A stretch of 62,826 nucleotides of DNA, taken from Planctomycetota bacterium. Its GTDB lineage: Bacteria > Planctomycetota > Phycisphaerae > WQYP01. The notes below the pieces were generated by a model that saw only the letters and a program-made list of their open reading frames with translations, made no database searches and was not told the DNA's origin. Each line of letters opens with the position of its first letter. Position 1 is the first letter of the stretch. Both the position numbers and the translations under genes were made by a program. Below, one piece after another: positions 7,878 to 17,100 of the stretch. The DNA lies in contig JAJZCR010000014.1 in assembly GCA_021851715.1 (NCBI GenBank), positions 1 through 62,826 of the forward strand. Reading direction: 5' to 3'.

Positions 7878-9041
7878 TTATGGAGCACCCGGAAAAACAG
7901 CGCTTGGCGAGGTGTTGCCGCCAGCCCCCATAATCACCTGTATCCACTTCTGGCGGTTTATATTATCGTTACCATCCGAGAGCAAAAAGATTGAATTGCT
8001 GGGAATCGCCTGGACAGTGCTGAAGGCCCCGCCATTGGCAACGTACTGGTCCACCGAAGCATACGTCACTGTTTGGTCGCTGGCATTCAACGGTGCCAAC
8101 GGCATCCATACCACCGAGCCGTCCACACGCCCCACATTGCCGCCCCCGCCCTGCCCAGTCAGCCCACCCTCCGTTGCCGGATGGTTGGTGTAGCTTGCCA
8201 GTTGGGCCCACCAGGTCAAACCCGCCCGATAATAATAAAGGTCCGCCCACAAGGCCGGCAGCCCGCCAGGAATCGGCCCCAAGACCGCCCAACTGCGCGG
8301 CATCTGGCCAGCCTGCTGTAGCGCTGTTACCCGCATGGCATAGGGATAGTAGTTGCCATCCGAGGCCGGGCCTGTCGGAAAGCAGCTCCCGGTCATGTAT
8401 CCGTAAGTTACCATGGAATAATTCGGGCGGATGGTGGCCGATGGACACACCAGAACCTTGGGCGTGTGAAACCGTATGTTATCTGCTATCGCCGTCACAC
8501 CGGTCACCGTGGTTCCGCCGGAAGTATATTGATTGCTGACGTTCAGATACTCATGGTAATATGCCATCAGGGAGGTGTCCGAAGTTGGGTACGCACCGAC
8601 CACCCCGTAATTATATTGTCCCTGGGCCATTAAAACGCCTTCATTTTCATCGGCATACATGAGTGTGGTCAGCGTCAGCGAACGCACATTGGCTGCACAT
8701 ACGATCCGTCGAGCCTGTTCCGTAGCCGCAGCCAGCGCCGGCAAGAGCAGGGCGATCAAAATCGAAATAATCAGGATCACCACCAAAAGCTCCACCAGAG
8801 TGAAAGCCGCGCGGCGACCACGGATTAAACCAGAAGGCGCAAAGACAGCCATGGTGCGCGGGGAATCACCGCGGGAGCAGACCGACATTTTCCCCACCCC
8901 GACCATTGCCTTGAGGCGATGCCGATACGAAGTTGCAACAGACGACGGTGCACCGATATCCGCATGCACCCCAGAGCGTCGTTGGGCTTCCAGGCTCCTG
9001 GGACTTCGGACCCCCGCCGAGTTACTCGATGACACACGCAT
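7878..9041 (-). CDS. prepilin-like protein C (H-X9-DG class)
   Basis: This 387-residue paralogue of A and B has the helix motif [20 protein letters not shown] beginning at about residue 78, with Ala at -1. The C-terminal domain has VCPSATIRPNYS, a GYMTGSCFPTGP segment and [18 protein letters not shown] place the start at the ATG at 9041, which has AAGGAG with 7-base spacing; an in-frame start at 9137 would add 32 Cys-rich residues and lacks a site of this quality. The leader of ~77 residues is unusually long. It is a stand-alone gene with its own upstream element at 9275; no PEP-CTERM gene sits directly before it. Confidence 0.82.
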   Translation of the reverse strand: MRVSSSNSAGVRSPRSLEAQRRSGVHADIGAPSSVATSYRHRLKAMVGVGKMSVCSRGDSPRTMAVFAPSGLIRGRRAAFTLVELLVVILIISILIALLLPALAAATEQARRIVCAANVRSLTLTTLMYADENEGVLMAQGQYNYGVVGAYPTSDTSLMAYYHEYLNVSNQYTSGGTTVTGVTAIADNIRFHTPKVLVCPSATIRPNYSMVTYGYMTGSCFPTGPASDGNYYPYAMRVTALQQAGQMPRSWAVLGPIPGGLPALWADLYYYRAGLTWWAQLASYTNHPATEGGLTGQGGGGNVGRVDGSVVWMPLAPLNASDQTVTYASVDQYVANGGAFSTVQAIPSNSIFLLSDGNDNINRQKWIQVIMGAGGNTSPSAVFPGAP

Positions 9042-9274
9042 GATAAATCTCCTTATTACCGCCGGAGACACTTGGTAACATTTTGCCCCAACCCCCGGCT
9101 TGCAATAAGGGCAAAAGTGTTTGACGCATGGTTCCATTCCTCATTATTCCCTGCACGGGTAGATTGTATACCACCCGTCAGTCCGTACTTCCCTTAGTTT
9201 GGCACTCTCGGCCACTTATACCTTTGCCTCAATCCATCCATGTCCATTTCATACGCTTAACTTGCAGCCATTAT

Positions 9275-9290
9275 AAATAAAATACACCTT
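9275..9290. promoter_or_regulatory. copy of the AAATACAATACACCTT element
   Basis: AAATAAAATACACCTT matches 15 of 16 bases of the left part of the inverted repeats upstream of the two PEP-CTERM genes. It lies in the gap between prepilins C and D, about 235 bases upstream of C. Joint control of C with the PEP-CTERM genes is a reasonable inference. Confidence 0.4.
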
Positions 9291-9425
9291 ACATTGCAAC
9301 CTGTAAATTATCATAGTATGGCGTTTTTAAAATGTCAATTAAAAAAACTAAATTTTAAATGTCGCGGATGGCAACGCAGGCGGATGCCACAAAATTTGCC
9401 CATGCCTGATGACAGCCGTCCGACC

Positions 9426-10109
9426 CTAGGGATCCCCGGGAAAGGCGCCGTAGAAGTTGCCTTCCGGCGTGATCGCAAACGGCCCGCCAGCCTCGGTAGC
9501 GTTGCTGATGTTGTCATTGCCGGTCACCGGCAGAAAGATGGTGTCGTAGGGCAAGGCCTGTATGCCGCTCCAGCCACCGTAGATGCCATACTCATCGTGG
9601 TAAGAGGATAAAATCCCCAGACGCTGCGACAACGGCATCCACAGCACCGAGCCATCCACCCGGCCCACATTGCCACCGCCTCCAGGACCTATCAGTGAGC
9701 CTGCCCCTGGATGGTTGGTGTGCGTGGGGCCGGAAGCCCAAGTCAAAGCAGGATTATCAATATAATAAGTATCCGCCCATAGTGCCGGCAGACCGTTCTG
9801 AGAGGACGGCCGGGCCACCGACCCGGCCCGCTTCAGTGCCGCCACCGTCATCGCATACGCGTACTCGCTGCCGTTAGCCACTGGCCCGGTCGGAAAGCAA
9901 CTGCCGGTCATATAACCGTAACTGGTGACGTAGTAATTTTTTTGCAGTGGAGCGGCCGGGCAGATCAGTACACCAGGAGTGTGCAATTGAATATTTTCTT
10001 CAATTGCCGTTATACCGGTAACTGTGGTTCCACCGGAGGTGAACGCCCTGGGCTGCATGCCGCTGCCGCGATGTTCTTCCATCCTTCGTGTTGAAATAGA
10101 GCCTTTCAT
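9426..10109 (-). CDS. truncated prepilin-like protein D without its membrane helix
   Basis: This 227-residue frame starts with the same leader as prepilin A ([19 protein letters not shown], then PRAFT) but jumps straight to SGGTTVTGITAIEENI, which in prepilin C lies beyond the helix and first domain segment. The whole [20 protein letters not shown] helix and about 75 following residues are missing through an in-frame deletion at a short GGTGG-like microhomology (10036-10041). The rest is intact: [42 protein letters not shown]. The AAGGAGA ribosome site is kept, so a protein could be made, but it lacks both the prepilin cleavage motif and any export signal. It is probably non-functional, unless it acts in the cytoplasm. 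Confidence 0.75.
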   Translation of the reverse strand: MKGSISTRRMEEHRGSGMQPRAFTSGGTTVTGITAIEENIQLHTPGVLICPAAPLQKNYYVTSYGYMTGSCFPTGPVANGSEYAYAMTVAALKRAGSVARPSSQNGLPALWADTYYIDNPALTWASGPTHTNHPGAGSLIGPGGGGNVGRVDGSVLWMPLSQRLGILSSYHDEYGIYGGWSGIQALPYDTIFLPVTGNDNISNATEAGGPFAITPEGNFYGAFPGDP

Positions 10110-10138
10110 GAGGGGGTCTCCTTATTTTCCCGACGCGG

Positions 10139-10168
10139 AAAAAACAGGGCCGGGTTTTATCCCGGCCC
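10139..10168 (-). terminator. intrinsic terminator after PEP-CTERM gene 2
   Basis: The minus-strand stem GGGCCGGG/CCCGGCCC with loop ATAAAA is followed by TGTTTTTT, about 55 bases after the stop of the PEP-CTERM gene at 10222 and just before the ribosome site of prepilin D. It is nearly identical to the hairpin at 2145. Confidence 0.8.
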
Positions 10169-10221
10169 TCCCCAAGTTCTCTATTGCCGGCATATCTCAG
10201 GCGATATGTCCCAGATTGCCC

Positions 10222-13200
10222 TCACACCCGGCGACGTTTACCCAGCAGCAGGATGCCCAGCCCGCCCAAAGCCAGCAGGCCCAAAGTGGCCGGCTCCGGC
10301 ACACGCGAAAGCGTGATGGCGCTGTTTGAACCGGTTCCATAATTAACCACGTAACCCTGCAGGCTCGTGTTGGTAAATGTTCCCGTCAGGGTGCCGGTAT
10401 AGGTGACAATGGTATAAGAGCCGGCAGTGGGCGTACCGATAAAATTCAGGGTGTCGCCCGCACCGGAAAGGTTCAGGTTGCCATCAACGGCCAACAAATC
10501 GTTGGCAGCTCCGACGGCATTGATCGTCAAGTCGGAGCCTGCTGCGAAATCCACAATGGCTGCGGGGTCGATGGTCAGCGTGCCCATGGCAGCATCGCCC
10601 GGGGCAACCGTGCCGTCAAGGGTCAGCGCGTGGCCACCGGTGCTCACAGTACCCACACCTTCCAGCGTCTGGCCGGCCCCCAGGGTGAACCCCGCCGTTT
10701 TGGCGGAGACATCAAACGTGGCTCCGCTTTGCACATCAATCGCCGAACTGTTGGCAATGGTTCCGGTGGCCGAAAGGGCCAAGGTTCCACTGGCAATGGC
10801 GGTTGCGCCGGTGTAAGTGTCAACCGCGTTTAACGTCAGGGTGCCGGCCCCGTTTTTGGTCAGGCCGCCGTCTGGGGTGGAGCCTAGCGTGGCATCGTGC
10901 AACAGGGCTTGGCTGATGGTGTCATTAAAACTATTGGTATTAATGATCGCCCCACCCGCTTGCACATTGGCGGTGGTCAGCCCCTGCATAAAACCGGTGT
11001 TGGCCGCTGAGGCCTGCAGCGTGCCACCATTGAAATCAAAGGTGCTGGTGCCATACGCCGCGCCTCCGTTTTGCCCTCCGATCGAGCCTGTCACTAAGGT
11101 TCCACCGTTAAGTTCGTAAAGGCCGACACCCTGATCGGCGGAATTTGAACTTGATCCATTGTTGATCTGTACGGAACCTGCCGTCACCGTGCCGCCGTTT
11201 TGAATGACTGTGGCATTGGACGTTCCTTGGTTATTGCTGCTGACCACCAATGCGTTGCCCAGGTTGGTACCGGACTCCACCGTCAATGCCCCACCATTCA
11301 CCGTCAGCAGGGAGGTATTGGTCGTGCCGGTGTAGCCGATACGCAACCCGGTGTAGGTAACCCCATTGTACACGTCAAGCGCGCCCGAGTTGAGGGTGTA
11401 GGTGCCGTCGATCTGCGTGCTGTACATGGGAACTGCGGCACTACCCAACGTGACCGTTCCACTATTTTGAACCACCGACGCAGTGCTATTCTTGTTGACC
11501 AACCAGCCTAAATTTGGTCCACCCGCCACGCCCGCAACGGTCAGATCAGCATTGATCTCCAATTCGCCGGAGGTGACGGTAAAGTTGCCGGCAATGTTGC
11601 TGGCCGCACCGCTAAGCACAATCGGGTTGTTCGCCGACGGGCTGGAGTTGGTGAAGCTGATATTGCTGGTACCGCTGGTACCGGTAATGCCCCCAGTAAT
11701 GGTGAACGGATTGTTGGGGTCATTATTTTCGATGGTCATCGCGTTCGGGGCGCCGGATTGTGTTTCCCCACCTATCACGATGGCGTTGGGCAGGGTGACA
11801 CCCGTGGCAGTGGGCATAGCCTCCAAGGTTGCGACTTGGCTTGCGTAGGGACCATTGTAAAGATAAATAGTCCCGGTGCCCAACGGCTGGGTGGCGCTTA
11901 ACTCAATCGTACCGCCGCCGTTGATATAGGTATTGCCGGAGTACGTATTGGTCGCACCGATATTCACGATCGAAGTAACGCTCGGACCGGATCCACCGGC
12001 CCCACCAAGGGTAACAGTCCCTGTTCCGCCGGTGAGGGTGGCATCCAGATTGGTCGTGGTATTTGCATTATACCGCTGCAGGATTAGCTCCTGGTTGCTG
12101 GCCCCCAGTTGGCCGTTTTGGATGGTAAGACTGTATGTGGATGTGGAACCACCGCCCGTAAGCAGTAGACCACCGGACGTAAGAGAAAGGGTCCCGCCGC
12201 CGAGATCCAACGTGGTGTTGGCGCTTGAGGATGCGGCAATCTGCAAAGAATTGACCGATTCGCTGCCCGCGAGGGTGATACCGGGAGTGGTATAGTTGGT
12301 GTTGGCCAAACTGCCGCTGCCCGGCAGGGCTACAGCGCTGCCATACCCCACCACATCGCCACTGGTATTCACCGTGGCAAACTGGGCATTGTTGAACGTG
12401 GCATAAGGCAATATGGCGCTGGTGGAGGTCGCATTAGCACCGGTAATCGGACTGGAAACAATAGTGCCATTGCTGTTCGAAAACTGAATGGTGGCTCCCG
12501 TATTGCGCGTCCACGTATTGCCTATCGTCAGAGTTGTCGCCCCGCTGCTGTTATTCTTACTGACGGCTATGATGTTTAATCCACCGGGGTTAAAGGTCGG
12601 GTTGGCCAGGGTCAAACTGGTGGGGTTGGTGGATCCGGTTGTGGTATTCCCAGCGAGATTAAGCCGACCGCCGGCAAAATCCACCACCGTTCCTGAAGTC
12701 AACCCGCCGCCATTGGCACCAGCAACCGTTATCGAGCTGCCGCTGCCGTTAAGCGTGAGATTATTGATGGTCGCGGTGCCGGTATTAACGTTCAAAGATC
12801 CCAAGTTCACCGTTACGTTGCCGGAACCCAAAGTGCCGCCGCCGGTGGCGTTAAGTGTGCCGCCATTTACAAATATATCGCCGGTGCCTAAGCCGCCGGA
12901 ATCAGTGGCATTGAGTGTCCCGCCCGCGGTACTGTAGTTGCCCACCAACACCGAACCATTCCCCAAGGTACCGGTGGTAAGGTTGACGGTGGTCTGGGAG
13001 ATGAGGGTATCGCCAGTATACGTGTTGGCGGCCGCGATATTGTAAACCGTTCCAGTACTGCCACTGCCATACAGCCACAATGTACCATCGGTGCCGGAAA
13101 TGACGCCATTTAAGTTCAAGGTGTTGTTAGAATTAACGAACATTTGCTGCGTCGTACCGGCCCCGCCGCCCAACACCAGCGGCGCGTCAATGGTAGCAGT

Positions 13201-13584
13201 CGATCCGCTGACAGAGCTGCTAAGGTTGACGATTTGATAACCTGGGTTAACCTGGGTAAGCGTAATGGCATCCGTGCCGCCTGTGGATGTAAGGTCGTAG
13301 CCGGTAACGCTGAAATCCAACGCTTCAACGGTGATCGGCGCACTGACATTCGGCTGGTCGACCATTGCCGCGTTAAAAACCGCCGGATTGGTGGAACTGG
13401 GCAGACCGCCAGTCCAGCTACCTGAGGCATTAAAGTTAGTGCTGGTGTTGTTCCAAACTGCATTAGCTCCCGCCATGGGAGCCGTGGCCGCCAAGGCACC
13501 CAGCCCCAGCATCACTGCCGCCCAACGCTTCATTGCTTTGGCATCCTTGCCTTGCCCACGTGTGTTACCAATTTGCTTTACCAT
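10222..13584 (-). CDS. PEP-CTERM autotransporter-like adhesin, copy 2
   Basis: This 1120-residue protein is identical to copy 1 (3592) except that it ends in RRRV rather than RRRA. It has the same signal peptide, beta-helix/autotransporter-type repeats and VPEPATLGLLALGGLGILLL sorting segment. By eye the DNA is identical from 10358 to 13648. Five silent differences cluster in the last ~130 coding bases, and the 3' flank beyond the stop is unrelated to that of copy 1 but equals the flank at 2044-2231. ATG at 13584 with GGAGGTA. Surface adhesion or matrix formation is the likely role by family. Confidence 0.92.
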   Translation of the reverse strand: MVKQIGNTRGQGKDAKAMKRWAAVMLGLGALAATAPMAGANAVWNNTSTNFNASGSWTGGLPSSTNPAVFNAAMVDQPNVSAPITVEALDFSVTGYDLTSTGGTDAITLTQVNPGYQIVNLSSSVSGSTATIDAPLVLGGGAGTTQQMFVNSNNTLNLNGVISGTDGTLWLYGSGSTGTVYNIAAANTYTGDTLISQTTVNLTTGTLGNGSVLVGNYSTAGGTLNATDSGGLGTGDIFVNGGTLNATGGGTLGSGNVTVNLGSLNVNTGTATINNLTLNGSGSSITVAGANGGGLTSGTVVDFAGGRLNLAGNTTTGSTNPTSLTLANPTFNPGGLNIIAVSKNNSSGATTLTIGNTWTRNTGATIQFSNSNGTIVSSPITGANATSTSAILPYATFNNAQFATVNTSGDVVGYGSAVALPGSGSLANTNYTTPGITLAGSESVNSLQIAASSSANTTLDLGGGTLSLTSGGLLLTGGGSTSTYSLTIQNGQLGASNQELILQRYNANTTTNLDATLTGGTGTVTLGGAGGSGPSVTSIVNIGATNTYSGNTYINGGGTIELSATQPLGTGTIYLYNGPYASQVATLEAMPTATGVTLPNAIVIGGETQSGAPNAMTIENNDPNNPFTITGGITGTSGTSNISFTNSSPSANNPIVLSGAASNIAGNFTVTSGELEINADLTVAGVAGGPNLGWLVNKNSTASVVQNSGTVTLGSAAVPMYSTQIDGTYTLNSGALDVYNGVTYTGLRIGYTGTTNTSLLTVNGGALTVESGTNLGNALVVSSNNQGTSNATVIQNGGTVTAGSVQINNGSSSNSADQGVGLYELNGGTLVTGSIGGQNGGAAYGTSTFDFNGGTLQASAANTGFMQGLTTANVQAGGAIINTNSFNDTISQALLHDATLGSTPDGGLTKNGAGTLTLNAVDTYTGATAIASGTLALSATGTIANSSAIDVQSGATFDVSAKTAGFTLGAGQTLEGVGTVSTGGHALTLDGTVAPGDAAMGTLTIDPAAIVDFAAGSDLTINAVGAANDLLAVDGNLNLSGAGDTLNFIGTPTAGSYTIVTYTGTLTGTFTNTSLQGYVVNYGTGSNSAITLSRVPEPATLGLLALGGLGILLLGKRRRV

Positions 13585-13611
13585 AACGAAATACCTCCAT
13601 TAATGAATGTT

Positions 13612-13643
13612 AAAAAGACCGCTGATCGCACATCACGATCAGC
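13612..13643 (-). promoter_or_regulatory. 5'-leader hairpin with U-tract, copy 2
   Basis: Same GCTGATCG/CGATCAGC hairpin and TCTTTTT tract as at 6982-7013, in the leader of PEP-CTERM copy 2. Confidence 0.5.
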
Positions 13644-13749
13644 AATATTGTTTTGAGGCTCAACTTTGAACCGCCATTTACTTCAATAGGATCATTATAC
13701 CTTTATTTTCCACAATGTCAAGATTATGCGACATTTTTACTTACACATC

Positions 13750-13771
13750 AAATACAATACACCTTGTATTT
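13750..13771. promoter_or_regulatory. inverted repeat AAATACAA-N6-TTGTATTT, copy 2
   Basis: Perfect copy of the 22-base inverted repeat at 7119, about 166 bases upstream of PEP-CTERM copy 2. The AAAAGTCAAATAAAAAAT element follows at 13805. Between 13860 and 14185 I see no gene; the first 60 bases still match the region upstream of copy 1 (7230-7300). Confidence 0.5.
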
Positions 13772-14185
13772 AATTTTATAATATTAAGTTAACATTACGG
13801 CTGCAAAAGTCAAATAAAAAATCCACAAAAAATATTACCGTTGTTGTAAGTATTTTTTTTATCATGGGATGTGATTATTTTTTTGGATCATTTTTTAAAG
13901 CTAATCCCCACCATTTCAGCTTACAAACGCCACCTGTTTTCCCCGGTCTGGCTGCCGCTGTCCGCTTTTCCACAGAACAAAATTCCTCCATCGAGCGGGA
14001 ACTCGCACGGACAACCATGGCGATGGCCGGAAGCGTCCGGGCAATGCCGCAAATTAGGTATGGATAGGAAATTGCGTTTGACTTACGCGGCGGCGGACCG
14101 CAACGCGAGGCACCAAATCGAATCGGCAGAATCGCAGCTTGCAATCGACATGGGCCGTCGGCCGCCGTTTTGGCCGCAGACTCCG

Positions 14186-17100
14186 TCACTGGACCAATGA
14201 AGCCACCGGCCGACGGGACATGGCATATCCGTGCTTAAATTCCTTTGGAAGTGACCAACGCCTCACCACGCGTGGACCGTCGCCAGACACCACCACCGTT
14301 TCCGGCAGGCCATACAACCGCAAAGTTCCGCTGCCCTCGACCATCAATTCCATAGCATCACTGTCGATGCGCAAGTGCGCCGCTGGGCCGGTGCTTTCCA
14401 GCCTTAAGCCCGCCCAATGCAGGGAATTTCCGGCCAGCAAAAGCATGTCTGTACGTGCGTGTCGACGCAAAATGGCACCATATCGGCCTTCAAATTCCCA
14501 ATCGTCGCGGCCGATGGAAAACTCCCTCCGCCCCAGGAATATCTGATCTTCAATGCCGTGTCCGCGCACCTCCACACCCGCGATGTGCTCAGCCTCATGG
14601 ATAAGCTCCGCCCGGACTCCAGACGCCCCTGCGGGCAAGGGGCGCAGGATGGCCAGATATTGTGTGGCACCCTGGCCGGAAAGCATGAGGTGACGCATGG
14701 AAAACCGCTGCTGGGGTGTATGTCTTTGCGGGTCCGGCTCTAAAATGGAAACCTGCTCCACCAGTTCGCGGGCAAACTGCTGCCCCGGCAGCAACACCTG
14801 CAAGTTGGTGCCGAACCTGCCCTGAAATTCATAGCCGCTGCGCCAATCACCCCGATGCTCATCACCGACCACCTGCAAATGCCAATGCGTGGGCACGGTG
14901 TCAGGGAGCGAGAAATCATCGTGCAGAACCACGTACTCATCCTTCACCCAAAGCACACTGCGTACGTCGGCAGGATTCGGCTGGGCAAAGCGTTCATAGG
15001 CCACCTGGACCAATCGATCTTCGCACAAATCACTTAAAAAAATCGGCTCGCCCGGCTCCAGGGCCTTGGGATGCACGCCCTGGGCAAAATCCACCGCCGC
15101 GAAGCTATGGAAGCGCTCAACATGGCCCGGAGCCAGCGGCGTATGCGTGGCTCCAAACGACACCGTAGAATGGCGCCACGCTTCGCCCGCTTCTCCGCCG
15201 TCGTAAATCAGCGGTTTACCGTCGGCAAATAAAATAATCGAACCTTCCGTCCGGTGATACCGGTACCCGCCCGGCCCCTGCTTGAACAGGAGAAAAAATT
15301 CGTCCGGCTGGTTGAACTTGCCGCGAAAAGCCGCCCCGAATCCCTCCAGGCGGCGGCTGGTCAAATTCGACGGTGGATTAAACTTCAGGTCTTCTTCCGT
15401 CAGGTTGGCAAATAAGAGCGGCATATTGCCGTAATATCCCCCATTGGCTCCACCCGCCCGCCAGGCCCACATCAGCAGATCCGAAAATTCGGGATCCGTT
15501 TTCCGGTACAGCTTGGCCAGCAGAGCGTAATGATCCGGCACCCACGGTCCCAGATGCGCATGATCCCCGATTGGCGCAATGCGCCGCACCTTTTGGGCGT
15601 CCTGGTACGTGCCGGCCGGTAAACCCCGGCTCATGGCGTGGTAATCGTGCGGACAGGGCGGGGTCAGCAGCAGAATTCCCCACCGCAGAAAATCCTTCAG
15701 CCGCGCAAAGGTGGTCGGATCCTGGATTCTGTGGGTAGCCAGATGAAACGCCAGATTCATCCGACATTTGGACGCATGCAGATAGTAACATGCAGGATTT
15801 TCATACCATTTGCCGCTTCCGGGCGTGCAATATACATTCAGGGACTTTTCCATGCGCTGGGCGGCGTGATTGACAAATTCCGCCGCATCCGGGTTGCCCT
15901 CAAAGGCCAGTCCGATCACGCCGACCACATCGACCCGGTCGGCCTCAAAGTTGGCGTTCCGGGAGTTGAATTTCCAATTCATCAAGTCGCACGACATGTA
16001 CAAATGGCCCATGAGCATCAGCCAGGACCGCACCAGCCGTTCTTCCTGGGGGGTAAATACCCCGCTGGCGGCGATGAGGTCATAATCTTCCACCCATGGG
16101 GTAATGGGCCGGGCACCTACGGGGCTGTACATATCTGAAAAATCGCGCCCCAATAACGTCATCCTGGCCCTGATGTGGGCCACACCCACCAATTCCAGCT
16201 TTTTACGCCACGCTATTTGCGGATTGCCTTCCACCGCGAACCGCAAACCTTCCGCCGCCCCAAACGCATGGCCCGAACAAATGTGCCGCCAGATGTCGGC
16301 AAATGCCGGTATGCGCGTCTTTTCCCGCAGATGTCTCAGTTCTTCACGGCGCGCCACCACGTGGGGCCTTGACACCTGATCCTGTTGATCGAGTCGCCAG
16401 TGCATGAAATCCGCCAGGCGCGGCGAAGATGTTTTATGCTGGACCGATGAAATCTCCTTCCAGTTGCCGTCATTGCGCGACAACGTGGAAACCAGAATTC
16501 CCCAGTAACGTTTGCCCGCGAAAAAACGCCAGCGGTAAAATGCGTCGCCATCCGCAGCCGTATGGGCTGTAATCATGGAGATGGTGGACCCCACCATTTC
16601 CGGGAAAGGCCAGTCCAACTCGCGATTTTCATCGCCGGGGCCTTGCGCAATGCGTTCAAAGGCGAAATCTTCCCATTCGCCGCGGCATCGGGTAAACACC
16701 CCGATGTAATCCTGGTGCTGCAACCCTTCGGCCGTCATCGCGTAGCCAAAACCCTGTGGATAAATCCACCACGCCACCGACTCCTGCAGGCGGGCGAGTT
16801 CCCTCTCTTTGGATTTAAGATCGGTCCAGTGCAGATTTCCCTGTTCCGGCGTCCAATGCAAAAATCCACGACCACCGCTGAATTCCCTTAACGAAAATTC
16901 AAAGGCGGCCCCGGCAAGCTTATCGACGGTTTCTTCCGCCAGCAAAAAGGCCTCCCCGGCGTGGGCCGTCCATACTATCGTGTAGGCATGCCCATCGGAC
17001 AGGGTGTAAGCAATGCGTACCTGCAGCAGCAGCGGGCCATCTTCCACCACCTCGGTGGTGCGCCGGGTAACAGTCACGCCCGGGGGCAATATCAGCCGGC

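Larger units (their letters stand above)
10222..13648. repeat. 3.4-kb direct repeat, copy 2 (copy 1 at 3592-7018)
   Basis: The two PEP-CTERM genes and the first ~65 bases of their leaders form a direct repeat with a constant offset of 6630 bases. No difference was seen by eye over about 3.29 kb (3728-7018 against 10358-13648). Beyond both edges the similarity falls off: five silent changes in 136 bases at the 3' end, and several substitutions and indels within 300 bases at the 5' end. Confidence 0.9.
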
